Below, piece after piece: positions 17,584 to 25,660 of a stretch of DNA of 64,000 bases; the first letter of the stretch is position 1, and each line of letters begins with the position of its first letter. Both the position numbers and the translations under genes were made by a program. Below the pieces are notes generated by a model. The model saw only the letters and a program-made list of their open reading frames with translations. It did no database searches and had not been told where the DNA came from. This DNA is from Bacillaceae bacterium OF18-1A (GTDB lineage: Bacteria; Bacillota; Bacilli; Bacillales; Bacillaceae_G), in contig JAQEWB010000002.1 in assembly GCA_027694045.1 (NCBI GenBank), positions 999,162 to 1,063,161 of the forward strand, in the 5' to 3' direction.

Positions 17584-18785
17584 GCCTCCACCTTCTTTTG
17601 ATTCACTTGGCTGTATACTTTCGTCGGTAAACCGAATAATGAAATGAAACCAACTGCTGCATCATGATTAAATTCATCCTGAGCAGTATACGTTGCTAGT
17701 TTTTCATCGTATAAAGAGTACTCAGACTTACGTCCTTCTACAATTGCATGACCTTTAAATAATTTCACGCGCACTGTTCCTGTTACATTCTTTTGCGTCT
17801 CTTGTAAGAAAGCGTTGAGCGCTTGTTTTAAAGGTGAGAACCATAAACCGTTATAAATCAGTTCTGTTATTTTCTGTTCAATCATCGGTTTGAAATGAGC
17901 CACTTCTTTTACAAGTGTTAAATCTTCAAGCTCTTTATGCGCCGTAATTAATGTCATTGCTGCTGGGCATTCGTATACTTCACGAGATTTAATACCGACA
18001 AGACGATTTTCTACGTGGTCAATACGTCCAACGCCATGTTTTCCAGCAAGCGCATTTAACGTTTTAATTAATTCTGAAAGTGGATATGCAGTGCCATTTA
18101 AAGTAATCGGTACGCCTGCTTCAAATCCGATTTCTACAAACTCTGGTTTATTCGGTGTATCTTCTAACGCTAATGTCATTTCGTATGCATCTTCTGGCGG
18201 CGCTGCCCATGGATCTTCTAAAATTCCGCATTCGTTGCTTCGTCCCCATAAGTTTTGATCGATTGAAAACGGGCTATCTAAATTAATTGGAATTGGTACA
18301 TCATTTTCTTTTGCATATGCAATTTCTTCTTCACGTGACCATTTCCATTCACGCACAGGCGCAATGACTTCTAAATATGGATTCAATGCTTGAATAGAAA
18401 CTTCAAAACGAACTTGGTCATTCCCTTTCCCTGTACATCCGTGCGCCACTGCAGTTGCACCTTCTTGCTCAGCAATTTCAACTAGTTTTTTCGCGATAAG
18501 CGGACGAGATAAAGCAGATACAAGAGGGTATTTCCCTTCATATAACGTGTGTGCTTGCATCGCCATTAATGCATATTCATTCGCAAATTCTTCTTGAACA
18601 TCCAACATATATGATTTAATTGCACCTACTGAAAGTGCCTTTTCTTTTACAAATGCTAAGTCTTTACCTTCCCCTAAATCTAAACAAAGCGCGATAATAT
18701 CATAATTTTTCTCTTGTAACCATTTAATTGCAACGGAAGTATCAAGACCTCCGGAATATGCTAATACAACTTTTTTCTTCTCCAT
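17580..18785 (-). CDS. argG: Argininosuccinate synthase
   Basis: A 401-residue ATP pyrophosphatase-family enzyme joining citrulline and aspartate. The PP-loop is [18 protein letters not shown] at the N-terminus, then [14 protein letters not shown] (about 117-130) and [14 protein letters not shown] [12 protein letters not shown] (about 175). First gene of the argGH operon; two ArgR/AhrC-like boxes lie 17-52 bases upstream of its start, which fits repression by arginine. Confidence 0.97.
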   Translation of the reverse strand: MEKKKVVLAYSGGLDTSVAIKWLQEKNYDIIALCLDLGEGKDLAFVKEKALSVGAIKSYMLDVQEEFANEYALMAMQAHTLYEGKYPLVSALSRPLIAKKLVEIAEQEGATAVAHGCTGKGNDQVRFEVSIQALNPYLEVIAPVREWKWSREEEIAYAKENDVPIPINLDSPFSIDQNLWGRSNECGILEDPWAAPPEDAYEMTLALEDTPNKPEFVEIGFEAGVPITLNGTAYPLSELIKTLNALAGKHGVGRIDHVENRLVGIKSREVYECPAAMTLITAHKELEDLTLVKEVAHFKPMIEQKITELIYNGLWFSPLKQALNAFLQETQKNVTGTVRVKLFKGHAIVEGRKSEYSLYDEKLATYTAQDEFNHDAAVGFISLFGLPTKVYSQVNQKKVEA

Positions 18786-18801
18786 TTTTGCATCCCCCTA
18801 A

Positions 18802-18837
18802 AGAATAAATATTCATTTTCTTTTATAATAATTCAAA
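18802..18837 (-). promoter_or_regulatory. Two ArgR/AhrC-like boxes upstream of argG
   Basis: On the minus strand, TGAATATTTATTCT (box at 18802-18817) and TTTGAATTATTATAA (18823-18837) resemble the ARG box (TGAATWWWWATTCA), about one helical turn or two apart. Placement just upstream of the argG start fits arginine-dependent repression. Confidence 0.6.
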
Positions 18838-18952
18838 CTTTAACACCTTTCACAAAATGTATCAAGGGGCATTTTAATTTTTTTCAAACAATTCCGTCGA
18901 ACTTCTTTCTGTTTTTATGTACAATAAAAGCAAGAAAGTAGGGGGTGAACTT

Positions 18953-19270
18953 ATGGAAAAATATTTCTTATACGATAAATATCTAGGAATTGAAATTCCT
19001 CATTTACAAGACGAATGGGAAAATATCCCCGAAAAAACACAGCATGCGATTTTACTAAAATGGGAACAAGTTCGCGGAAAAATCCCCGATCGCATAAAAG
19101 AACTCGAACACTATATTAATGCGAAACAACATCATTTAAATAACGAAGAAGACTTCGAAATTTCTTGCAAGCTTAATTCAGAAATTGCCGATCTAGCTTC
19201 TATCATTAATGATCTTTGGCTTTGGTATCGCCTCACTCAAAATGTATCTGAGGGAAAAGCACACCAATGA
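18953..19270 (+). CDS. Conserved hypothetical soluble protein (105 aa)
   Basis: ATG at 18953 follows AGGGGGTGAAC. The product is acidic and helical: MEKYFLYDKYLGIEIPHLQDEW, then a central KWEQVRGKIPDRIKELEHYINAKQHHLNNEEDF and a Trp-rich end (INDLWLWYRLTQNV). The central helices may form a coiled coil. I recognise the general look of a Bacillus conserved hypothetical but no named domain. It is divergent from argG and ends at a terminator. Confidence 0.65.
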   Translation: MEKYFLYDKYLGIEIPHLQDEWENIPEKTQHAILLKWEQVRGKIPDRIKELEHYINAKQHHLNNEEDFEISCKLNSEIADLASIINDLWLWYRLTQNVSEGKAHQ

Positions 19271-19310
19271 AAAAAGCATGCCCCTCATATACTTTGGGTC
19301 ATGCTTTTTT
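19270..19310 (+). terminator. Terminator
   Basis: AAAAAGCATG(CCC) / (GGGT)CATGCTTTTTT hairpin directly after the stop. Confidence 0.75.
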
Positions 19311-19510
19311 GTCGTAACAAGCTTTGCAATATATTTCTTTCGGAAACTTAACAAAAACAACAAGCTCTTCTTCTTATTCATTTTTTCTCTACTATGAAAC
19401 GCATGTTAATTCTTTTCTTTTAACCTCTCCCCTTTATCGATGACTTGTAAAAAATGACACATTACAAAGTAATGGATTCATATACTATGTACAAAAGGAG
19501 ATTTCAATTT

Positions 19511-19609
19511 ATGCGAGCTTTCATTATTATCGCTTTAACTTTTTTAAGTGTGATGAGCTGGGATGCATTCTGTGAAGATAAAAGTGAAGCGAATGATACA
19601 GCTGAATAA
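19511..19609 (+). CDS. Very small membrane or secreted protein (32 aa)
   Basis: ATG at 19511 lies ten bases after AAAGGAGA. The product is MRAFIIIALTFLSVMSWDAF followed by an acidic tail (CEDKSEANDTAE): one hydrophobic segment and a charged end, like a single-span microprotein or a short signal-bearing peptide. Too short for family assignment. Conservation of this frame would decide whether it is real. Confidence 0.5.
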   Translation: MRAFIIIALTFLSVMSWDAFCEDKSEANDTAE

Positions 19610-19674
19610 AAATTTTTCTTACTTATCGGACAAACTTAAAAACTGTCCAATTCTCTGAAATAACATAGGCTTTT

Positions 19675-19708
19675 CTACAAAAATATTTAAACATAACAAT
19701 TTTTGTAG
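19675..19708 (+). terminator. AT-rich hairpin, possible terminator before the YitT leader promoter
   Basis: CTACAAAAAT / ATTTTTGTAG, a 10 bp stem with a 14-base loop. It separates the small gene at 19511 from the promoter at 19759; no long T run follows. Confidence 0.4.
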
Positions 19709-19758
19709 ATTCCCTCCGGTTATTGTCGGTTTCCATCCGCATACATTTTTTGAAAGTA

Positions 19759-19767
19759 TGATATAAT
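19759..19767 (+). promoter_or_regulatory. Extended -10 promoter of the YitT leader transcript
   Basis: TGATATAAT (TGn plus perfect TATAAT). A good -35 is not obvious, as is common for extended -10 promoters. Transcription would start near 19774, leaving about 27 bases before the first leader ORF. Confidence 0.55.
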
Positions 19768-19800
19768 AATATAAATCTTGAAAGAAGGGATTTTGATATC

Positions 19801-19851
19801 ATGATCGCTCGAAGGAGCATGTGGCATCGTATTGACGAATCATACACGTAG
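19801..19851 (+). CDS. Leader peptide 1 (16 aa, MIARR...SYT)
   Basis: A 17-codon frame (ATG 19801, TAG 19849-19851) encodes MIARRSMWHRIDESYT. AAGAAGGGA lies upstream. It is clearly related to leader peptide 2: identical residues 1-5, Trp8 and the final SYT, with the stop embedded in the same CACGTAGCG string. The short length, Arg-rich start and position ahead of a hairpin suggest a regulatory leader peptide, not a functional product. Confidence 0.65.
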   Translation: MIARRSMWHRIDESYT

Positions 19852-19895
19852 CGTATTTTTCAGCTCAGATACTTTAGTCTAGCGAAAAAAATACG
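19852..19895 (+). promoter_or_regulatory. Leader hairpin 1
   Basis: CGTATTTTT (19852-19860) pairs with AAAAATACG (19887-19895). The 5' arm begins one base after the leader 1 stop, and the 3' arm ends against the AGAGTGGGG ribosome binding site of leader 2. Confidence 0.55.
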
Positions 19896-19909
19896 AGAGT
19901 GGGGAAATT

Positions 19910-19960
19910 ATGATTGCCCGAAGGATAATTTGGCAAAAAAAAGATTCTTCTTACACGTAG
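19910..19960 (+). CDS. Leader peptide 2 (16 aa, MIARR...SYT)
   Basis: A 17-codon frame encodes MIARRIIWQKKDSSYT, preceded by GAGTGGGG. It aligns without gaps to leader peptide 1. Many differences between the two copies are at wobble positions while MIARR, W and SYT are kept (for example ATC GCT versus ATT GCC), which indicates selection on the peptide. Confidence 0.65.
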   Translation: MIARRIIWQKKDSSYT

Positions 19961-20076
19961 CGTTTTGTTTAGGACTTAATTGTTATTCACTAAACAAAAC
20001 AAAGAAGAGCAGGATTGCTAAATAGAAAATCCTACTCCACGTTTTGTTTAGTCGCTTTAAGACTTAAACTAAAACG
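19961..20076 (+). promoter_or_regulatory. Four-arm attenuator-like element 2
   Basis: Arm 1 CGTTTTGTTTAG (19961-19972), arm 2 CTAAACAAAAC (19990-20000), arm 3 CGTTTTGTTTAGTC (20040-20053), arm 4 GACTTAAACTAAAACG (20061-20076). Arm 1 and arm 3 share an identical 12-mer, so arm 2 can pair with either; arm 4 pairs with arm 3 with two bulged A residues. A small extra stem AGGAT / ATCCT lies between arms 2 and 3. Arm 4 ends exactly where the ribosome binding site of leader 3 (GAAGGTAGGG) begins. Confidence 0.6.
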
Positions 20077-20092
20077 AAGGTAGGGAAACTTG

Positions 20093-20134
20093 ATGGACGA
20101 GAGGATTATTCGTTATTTCTTCAGCGACATATAG
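20093..20134 (+). CDS. Leader peptide 3 (13 aa)
   Basis: ATG at 20093 (a TTG precedes it in frame) encodes MDERIIRYFFSDI, with GGTAGGG upstream. The sequence differs from leaders 1 and 2, apart from ERIIR versus ARRII, but its stop lies in the related string ATATAGCGT and the same layout follows. Confidence 0.5.
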   Translation: MDERIIRYFFSDI

Positions 20135-20217
20135 CGTAGTTAGTTTTACGTAAACTAACTGAAAGCTACATGTGAGCTCGTAGTTAGTTTACAACACAAA
20201 AAGGACTACTAACTACG
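20135..20217 (+). promoter_or_regulatory. Four-arm attenuator-like element 3
   Basis: Arm 1 CGTAGTTAGTTT (20135-20146), arm 2 AAACTAACT (20152-20160), arm 3 CGTAGTTAGTTT (20179-20190), arm 4 ACTAACTACG (20208-20217). Arms 1 and 3 are identical, arms 1:2 pair over 9 bp and arms 3:4 over 10 bp. Arm 4 abuts the GAAAGAAGGA ribosome binding site of the YitT-family gene. The arm sequences are unrelated to those in element 2, but the geometry is the same. Confidence 0.6.
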
Positions 20218-20233
20218 GAAAGAAGGAATAACG

Positions 20234-20896
20234 ATGAGGAACATCCAAAGTCGACAAACTATTAAAGAAATTTTTATGGTTTTAATCGGTTCATTTATTT
20301 TGGCAACAGCACTGTATCACATTCATTTTCAAAACCACTTAACAGAAGGTGGCTTTGTAGGAATTGCACTATTCATTCAAAACTTTTATGATATTTCACC
20401 GTCTATTTCAACGGTATTAATGGATATCCCAATTATTTTACTGTGTGCTTCATTTTTAGGTAGAAAAATGGTTGGTTATTCATTCTTAGGTTCCATTTCA
20501 TTCGGAGTATTTTATTCCCTTATGGAAAATTATTCTCCATTTACGGTAGATTTATCAAATAATTTATTTGTAGCTGCAGTAGTTGGCGGTGCATTAGCTG
20601 GTATTGGACTCGGTTTTATATTGAGATTTGGCGGTGCAACGGGTGGAGACGATGTTTTGACAATTGTACTAAGTAAAAAAACACGCTTTACAATTGGGCA
20701 AATTTTCTTCGTCTTTGACGCGATTGTTCTTGCGCTTTCATTATATTATTTAAATTGGACTGAAATTGCTTTTACTATTCTTTCGATTGCCGTACAGGCA
20801 AAAACATTGGATTTAATTTATTATCCAAAAACAGAAAAGAAAGCAGAAAAGCAACCAGTATCTATTCCAATGTCAAAAAAACATGCAACAAATTAA
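20234..20896 (+). CDS. Short YitT-family (DUF161) membrane protein
   Basis: A 220-residue integral membrane protein with five or six hydrophobic segments and the YitT motifs FxxHLTEGGFVGIALF (about 32-47), FGVFYSLM, GIGLGFILRFGGATGGDDVL (about 124-143). YitT proteins usually have about 280 residues with a C-terminal DUF2179 domain; this one stops after the membrane domain and ends in a Lys-rich tail. Substrate and function are not established. It is preceded by three leader ORFs with alternating hairpins, the last one touching its ribosome binding site, so its translation is probably conditional. It ends at a strong terminator. Confidence 0.85.
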   Translation: MRNIQSRQTIKEIFMVLIGSFILATALYHIHFQNHLTEGGFVGIALFIQNFYDISPSISTVLMDIPIILLCASFLGRKMVGYSFLGSISFGVFYSLMENYSPFTVDLSNNLFVAAVVGGALAGIGLGFILRFGGATGGDDVLTIVLSKKTRFTIGQIFFVFDAIVLALSLYYLNWTEIAFTILSIAVQAKTLDLIYYPKTEKKAEKQPVSIPMSKKHATN

Positions 20897-20930
20897 AAAA
20901 GCGAAAGGCTTCGGCCTCTCGCTTTTTTTT
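20895..20930 (+). terminator. Bidirectional terminator
   Basis: AAAAAGCGAAAGGC / GCCTCTCGCTTTTTTTT with a TTCG tetraloop. Confidence 0.9.
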
Positions 20931-21762
20931 ACGTTCTTTTTTCTTTCTCCACTATGTGGCGCACTTGATAAAAACGGTTCGCAAATTCAGTAACATTTCT
21001 CGTTAAACGGTAATTCACTGTAGACCCGATTGCCATTCCAATTACCGGGATACCTTGGAATAACTTACGGCGAAGCGCATAAATCGAAAATGTCTTCAAA
21101 ATTTGTTTTAGCACAACTTCAGTAGAAGCTGGTTGTAATACAGCTTCATCTCCTTCATAAAAGAACGAATCTGCTTGCTCCAATTCTTGCAGTAAATTGT
21201 ACCAAGCGTATTGCTGAAGTCTTCCTGGTAGTAATGACGCATGAAAGACCTTTAGCGCAAGCATCATTTCATAAGGCTTGTTCACATCATGCCCAAACGA
21301 TGTGGCAATAAGCTGGACAGCCTTCACATTTAATGCAATCATAACCGGAAAATCAGCCGTTAATAATAATAACCCTCCAGCACCTGTTGCTCCGCCTTGT
21401 ACGAATGAATATAGGCGATGACGTGCTGTTTGCTGCTCTGCTATGTATGTTAATTGATCAATTGATAATGACTTTAAATCTTCAAGTTGCTCAATTGATT
21501 CGTCAAATAATCTCGATGTTCCTAAAATGCGATTACGCGCATCTAACTGTGATTGTGAGCTTTGAATGAGTGCATGCAAATGAAAGAGCCATTCATCCGC
21601 TTTCGTAAAGAAATCTTTTCGTTTTTTCTCAGGTAGTTTTGCAATGGTAGTATGTAACCACTTATCAAACATTTTTTGAAAATCAGTCGATTCTTGTTCA
21701 ACTAATTGCGCTTCCCATTCTTGTATGTTGTCTAAAATGGCCTGTTCTCGCTTCGATCGCAT
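20929..21762 (-). CDS. EcsC-family protein
   Basis: A 277-residue protein of the EcsC family (named from ecsC beside the EcsAB ABC transporter; no biochemical function known). Helical N-terminal half; a Gly-rich central segment FVQGGATGAGGLLLLTADFPVMIALNVKAVQLIATSFG (about 120-157) that is weakly hydrophobic; and a second one, GIPVIGMAIGSTVNYRLT, near the C-terminus. The start is the ATG after GAGGTGG; an upstream frame to 21810 has no site. It is a stand-alone copy, not linked to ecsAB. Confidence 0.8.
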   Translation of the reverse strand: MRSKREQAILDNIQEWEAQLVEQESTDFQKMFDKWLHTTIAKLPEKKRKDFFTKADEWLFHLHALIQSSQSQLDARNRILGTSRLFDESIEQLEDLKSLSIDQLTYIAEQQTARHRLYSFVQGGATGAGGLLLLTADFPVMIALNVKAVQLIATSFGHDVNKPYEMMLALKVFHASLLPGRLQQYAWYNLLQELEQADSFFYEGDEAVLQPASTEVVLKQILKTFSIYALRRKLFQGIPVIGMAIGSTVNYRLTRNVTEFANRFYQVRHIVEKEKRT

Positions 21763-21892
21763 CGTAACAACCACCTCATTCGATTTTTTTCTATTGTAAC
21801 ATATTTGCAAATACGCTTGTACATCGCATGTTCTTTATTCGCAACATACGCTATAATCGGCCTTATACATAACAAATAAGGAGCGGTTATAT

Positions 21893-22327
21893 ATGTATCC
21901 ACGTGCAAAAGCTTTTGGCATCGCTTTGCATCATGATCGGCTTCTCGTACAAGAATATCATACCTGTGACGAAACATATTATCGGCCTCTTGGCGGTTCA
22001 ATTGAACTTGGTGAAAAATCAGTAGATACAGTCATTCGGGAATTTAAAGAGGAGCTTCATGTAGAAATAGACATTATTAATTATTTAGGATGCTTAGAAA
22101 ACATTTTTCATCTAGATGAAGAAATAGGGCATGAAATCATTCAACTATACTCTTTGCGTTTACTGGACACATCACTATATGAAATGGAAATAATGCATAT
22201 ACAGGATGACCAAACCACATCCTATGCAAAATGGATTCCCATCTCAGCATTCACTCAGAAGGAAAAAGTACTATACCCAGATGGAATTTTAAACTGTATA
22301 CAAAAGAAAAAAGACGAAATCCTATAG
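21893..22327 (+). CDS. Nudix hydrolase
   Basis: A 144-residue Nudix-fold protein. The Nudix box GX5EX7REUXEEXGU is seen as GSIELGEKSVDTVIREFKEELHVEI (about 36-60), with Glu metal ligands intact and His replacing the usual Gly near its end. It should cleave a nucleoside diphosphate linked to some moiety; the substrate is not predictable. ATG follows AAGGAGCGG. It stands alone, convergent with ackA. Confidence 0.85.
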   Translation: MYPRAKAFGIALHHDRLLVQEYHTCDETYYRPLGGSIELGEKSVDTVIREFKEELHVEIDIINYLGCLENIFHLDEEIGHEIIQLYSLRLLDTSLYEMEIMHIQDDQTTSYAKWIPISAFTQKEKVLYPDGILNCIQKKKDEIL

Positions 22328-22339
22328 GATCTCGTCTTT
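22311..22339 (+). terminator. Bidirectional terminator between Nudix gene and ackA
   Basis: AAGACGAAATCC / GGATCTCGTCTT; it overlaps the last codons of the Nudix gene. Confidence 0.7.
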
Positions 22340-22349
22340 GTTTTCTATA

Positions 22350-23543
22350 TTAACCAATATCTCCAAGACGTAGTACGTCACGAGCGATCATAACTTCTTC
22401 GTCAGTTGGAATTACGATAATTTTTACTGGAGAGTGTGGGAAGCTGATGAATGCTTCTTCACCAAATACGTTATTACGTTTTGCATCGAAGTATACGCCC
22501 ATGTACTCAAGGCCTTCTAATACGCGCTCACGAATAACTGCACTGTTTTCACCGATACCAGCTGTGAAGATGATTGCGTCTACACCTTTCATACGAGCAG
22601 TGTAAGAACCGATGTATTTGTGGATACGGCTTACGAATACATCAAGTGCTACTTTCGCACGGTGGTCGCCTTCTTCTTCTTTAGAGATGATGTCACGTAG
22701 GTCACTAGAGTAACCAGTAAGACCTAACATACCACTCTTCTTGTTTAATACGTTAACTACTTCTTCTACTGTTTGGCCTGTTTTTTCCATGATGTATGGA
22801 ATTAACGCAGGGTCAATGTTACCAGAACGTGTACCCATTGTTACACCAGCAAGTGGAGTGAAGCCCATAGAAGTATCGATAGATTTACCGCCTTCTACTG
22901 CTGCGATACTTGCACCGTTACCTAAGTGACAAGAAAGTAAGCTTAAGCTTTCAAGTGGACGACCTAATAGTTCAGCCGCACGCTCAGTTACATATTTATG
23001 AGAAGTTCCGTGGAAACCGTATTTACGGATACCGAACTTTTCATAGTACTCATACGGTAAGCTGTATAGGAATGCAGATTCCGGCATTGTTTGATGGAAT
23101 GCTGTATCGAATACTGCTACTGCTGGTACGTTTGGTAATACTTCTTGGAATGCTTTAATACCAACAATGTTTGCTGGGTTATGAAGTGGTGCTAAATCGC
23201 TTAATTCTTCGATATCAGCTAATACTTCATCATTAATTAAAACAGAGTCAGCAAATTTTTCGCCGCCGTGAACGACACGGTGACCGATACCGCCAATCTC
23301 ATCTAGAGATTTAACGATTCCATTTTCAGTTAATTTTTTAAGAAGCATATTAACTGCTACTGCGTGATCTGGGATGTTTGTAATTTCTTTTTGTTTTTCG
23401 CCATCTACAGTAATAGTGAAGATACTATCTTCTAAACCGATACGTTCTACTAAACCTTTTGTTAATACTGTTTCACTTGGCATTTCAAATAACTGGAATT
23501 TTAAGGAAGAGCTTCCTGCATTAATCGCGATGATTTTTGACAT
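22350..23543 (-). CDS. ackA: Acetate kinase
   Basis: A 397-residue ASKHA-fold kinase interconverting acetyl phosphate plus ADP and acetate plus ATP; it completes overflow acetate production with Pta. Motifs: N-terminal [24 protein letters not shown] (substrate Arg), [25 protein letters not shown] and [11 protein letters not shown]. Length and start ([10 protein letters not shown]) agree with the family. A CcpA-type half-site lies upstream near 23626. Confidence 0.97.
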   Translation of the reverse strand: MSKIIAINAGSSSLKFQLFEMPSETVLTKGLVERIGLEDSIFTITVDGEKQKEITNIPDHAVAVNMLLKKLTENGIVKSLDEIGGIGHRVVHGGEKFADSVLINDEVLADIEELSDLAPLHNPANIVGIKAFQEVLPNVPAVAVFDTAFHQTMPESAFLYSLPYEYYEKFGIRKYGFHGTSHKYVTERAAELLGRPLESLSLLSCHLGNGASIAAVEGGKSIDTSMGFTPLAGVTMGTRSGNIDPALIPYIMEKTGQTVEEVVNVLNKKSGMLGLTGYSSDLRDIISKEEEGDHRAKVALDVFVSRIHKYIGSYTARMKGVDAIIFTAGIGENSAVIRERVLEGLEYMGVYFDAKRNNVFGEEAFISFPHSPVKIIVIPTDEEVMIARDVLRLGDIG

Positions 23544-23842
23544 CTAGTCTTTCGCCCCTTTTTCTCTTGGTAGTTGTGTGGATCTGTCCACAAACCGCTC
23601 GATTTTATCTAATTAAATTCACTCATTATGAAAACGTTTCATCATCAGTGAATTTTATACTCACGATTTTAATTTAAACATCGTCCGACATATATTTCAA
23701 GTGAAAAAATTGTAACACCAAGAAAAAAAATATATTACAGATTTCAAAAAAATTCAGTTAAATCTTGTATATATCAAAAAATATTACATATCATATACAA
23801 CTGTACTACATAAATTACCAACCCTGTTACATATACCTGATC

Positions 23843-24829
23843 TTATTTATGACTGGCAAACCAAGTATTTAGTTGATCCATAATGTCCTCCATCGCCTTC
23901 ATGTTGGAGAATTTAGGTAACTCCACTAGTAACGCCTGTTGTGGCATTGTTACATTAGGACCTTTCTTTTGGAGAACAAATATACTTTTTGCATTTTTCT
24001 CGTTTTTAAACATGGAAACAGGTAGCTGCAATAATCCTTGAATAAAACATGTTTCTTTAATAAATGCATGTAATTTCGGTGCTTGATCACTTTCGAAAAT
24101 GAAGTTTGGCACTAAGAAGAATAAGTACCCACCTTCTTTCGTATGTTTCACACTTTGTTCAATAAATAAGTGATGTGCATATGACATTCCTTCATCTGCT
24201 TTTAAAGTGTATTCACTTGCACCAATTTCGTTCGGATAATAACCAATTGGTAAATCTGAAACGACTGCATCAACTGGATCGATGTAAAGTGGTGCTAATC
24301 CATCTTGGTGGAAGAATTCGATTGCATGCTTTTGTAAGTTCGCATTTACTAAAGCAAGCTTAATTAACACTTCATCCACTTCTACACCGAATCCGCTCAT
24401 CTTTAAGCCTTCTCGAGCGCTATTAAATACTGTTGTCATTAAGTTACCCGTTCCAATTGCAGGGTCTAAAACAGTAATTTCATTTTGATCCTTCATAAAT
24501 TTATGGAATAGGTAACTCATAAACATTCCAACTGCATCAGGTGTCATTTCATGATTCGCCTGAATACCCTCTTTCATTCCTTTTAAAATGGCTAATTGAA
24601 ATGCTTTACGAATTTCTTCCCCTTTATATGTTTCTTCATTAAACGCACTATATTCACGATTCAGCCTTTCAATTGCTGATTCTGATAATTCTTCTTGTAA
24701 AATGGCTCCTTCAAACAAGTTATCACCTGTTTCTACAAGCGCCTCTAAATATGTTACATCTAATTCTTTACGTAAAATTACCGTAGAAGAATCAAAAATA
24801 GAAAATAATGTTTCCATTGTCTTAATCAC
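23843..24829 (-). CDS. ytxK: YtxK-family class I SAM-dependent methyltransferase
   Basis: A 328-residue protein related to N6-adenine methyltransferases of restriction systems. Motif I: VLDPAIGTGNLMTTVF (about 118-133). Motif IV, usually NPPY, reads SDLPIGYY (about 185), so DNA methylation is uncertain. The GTG at 24827-24829 is taken as start because AAGGAGGA lies seven bases before it; the ATG two codons upstream would touch that site. The neighbours ackA and tpx match B. subtilis order. Role unknown. Confidence 0.85.
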   Translation of the reverse strand: MIKTMETLFSIFDSSTVILRKELDVTYLEALVETGDNLFEGAILQEELSESAIERLNREYSAFNEETYKGEEIRKAFQLAILKGMKEGIQANHEMTPDAVGMFMSYLFHKFMKDQNEITVLDPAIGTGNLMTTVFNSAREGLKMSGFGVEVDEVLIKLALVNANLQKHAIEFFHQDGLAPLYIDPVDAVVSDLPIGYYPNEIGASEYTLKADEGMSYAHHLFIEQSVKHTKEGGYLFFLVPNFIFESDQAPKLHAFIKETCFIQGLLQLPVSMFKNEKNAKSIFVLQKKGPNVTMPQQALLVELPKFSNMKAMEDIMDQLNTWFASHK

Positions 24830-24945
24830 GTACATTCCTCCTTCTCTCTTTTACACATAACTTATATCATACCATAATCTGATTTTTTCCCAAAAGAAAA
24901 AGCGACCTCTTTTTCAGAGCTCCCTTTTAAGTGATGTATGATGAA

Positions 24946-25012
24946 CGTCTTTTCTCATATATCAGTTTAATATAGCAATACATGAGAAAAGACGACCTCT
25001 TACAAAGAGGTC
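24946..25012 (-). terminator. Tandem hairpins downstream of tpx
   Basis: GACCTCT / AGAGGTC (24994-25012), followed on the minus strand by a T-rich stretch, then CGTCTTTTCTCAT / ATGAGAAAAGACG (24946-24994). The first works as the tpx terminator; the second may back it up. Confidence 0.65.
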
Positions 25013-25025
25013 ATCTTCCTTCACA

Positions 25026-25526
25026 TTATTTTGCTGATTTAGCTGCTTCTAATGCTGCTTCATAGTTTGGATGGCTTGTACCTTCGCTTACGTATTCTAC
25101 GTAAACTACTTTGTCATTGCTATCTACTACGAATACTGCACGAGCAAGTAAACGAAGTTCTTTCATTACTAAGCCGTAAGCTTCACCGAATGAAAGGTCG
25201 CGGTGGTCAGAAAGTGTTACAACATTTTCTAAACCGTTCGCTGCACACCAGCGTTTTTGAGCGAATGGTAAATCAACGCTAATTGTTAATACTTTCGCGT
25301 TTTCAATACCTGCTGCATCTTGGTTAAAACGACGTGTTTGTGCATCACACACACCTGTGTCGATTGAAGGTACAACACTAATTAATTTCACTTCGCCTTT
25401 GTATGTTTCTAAACTTACTGGAGATAAGTCATTTGCTAATACTTGGAAGTTTGGCGCTTGATCGCCAACTTTAACTTCTGTTCCAACTAAAGTCATTGGG
25501 TTACCTTTAAAAGTTACGTTTGCCAC
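25026..25526 (-). CDS. tpx: Thiol peroxidase (2-Cys Tpx)
   Basis: A 166-residue atypical 2-Cys peroxiredoxin reducing hydroperoxides with thioredoxin. The peroxidatic Cys60 lies in [15 protein letters not shown] and the resolving Cys94 in KRWCAANGL, with the conserved PSIDTGVC/TxxxR active site. The start is GTG (GTGGCAAACG) seven bases after GGGAGGA. Cytoplasmic antioxidant enzyme; single gene. Confidence 0.95.
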   Translation of the reverse strand: MANVTFKGNPMTLVGTEVKVGDQAPNFQVLANDLSPVSLETYKGEVKLISVVPSIDTGVCDAQTRRFNQDAAGIENAKVLTISVDLPFAQKRWCAANGLENVVTLSDHRDLSFGEAYGLVMKELRLLARAVFVVDSNDKVVYVEYVSEGTSHPNYEAALEAAKSAK

Positions 25527-25624
25527 TTAAAAATCCTCCCTTATTTAAACAAAATATGTACAATGTAAATGATAGTTTGTCCCTATCGATAATGCAAATA
25601 AAATCGCTTTATTTACAAAAAAAT

Positions 25625-25656
25625 TAAAGAAGCTAATTCATTGATTAGCTTCTTTA
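25625..25656 (-). terminator. Terminator of the ytfIJ operon
   Basis: AAAGAAGCTAAT / ATTAGCTTCTTT hairpin just after the ytfJ stop. Confidence 0.8.
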
Positions 25657-25660
25657 CTCG

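Noticed and set aside
19623..19847. 74-codon minus-strand frame opposite the YitT leader
   Set aside because: Antisense to leader peptide 1 and the promoter; no ribosome binding site.
23626..23639. cre-like TGAAAACGTTTCAT upstream of ackA
   Set aside because: The left half matches the cre consensus, but the right half has three mismatches. Known CcpA control of ackA makes a site likely, yet this string alone is not good enough to list.
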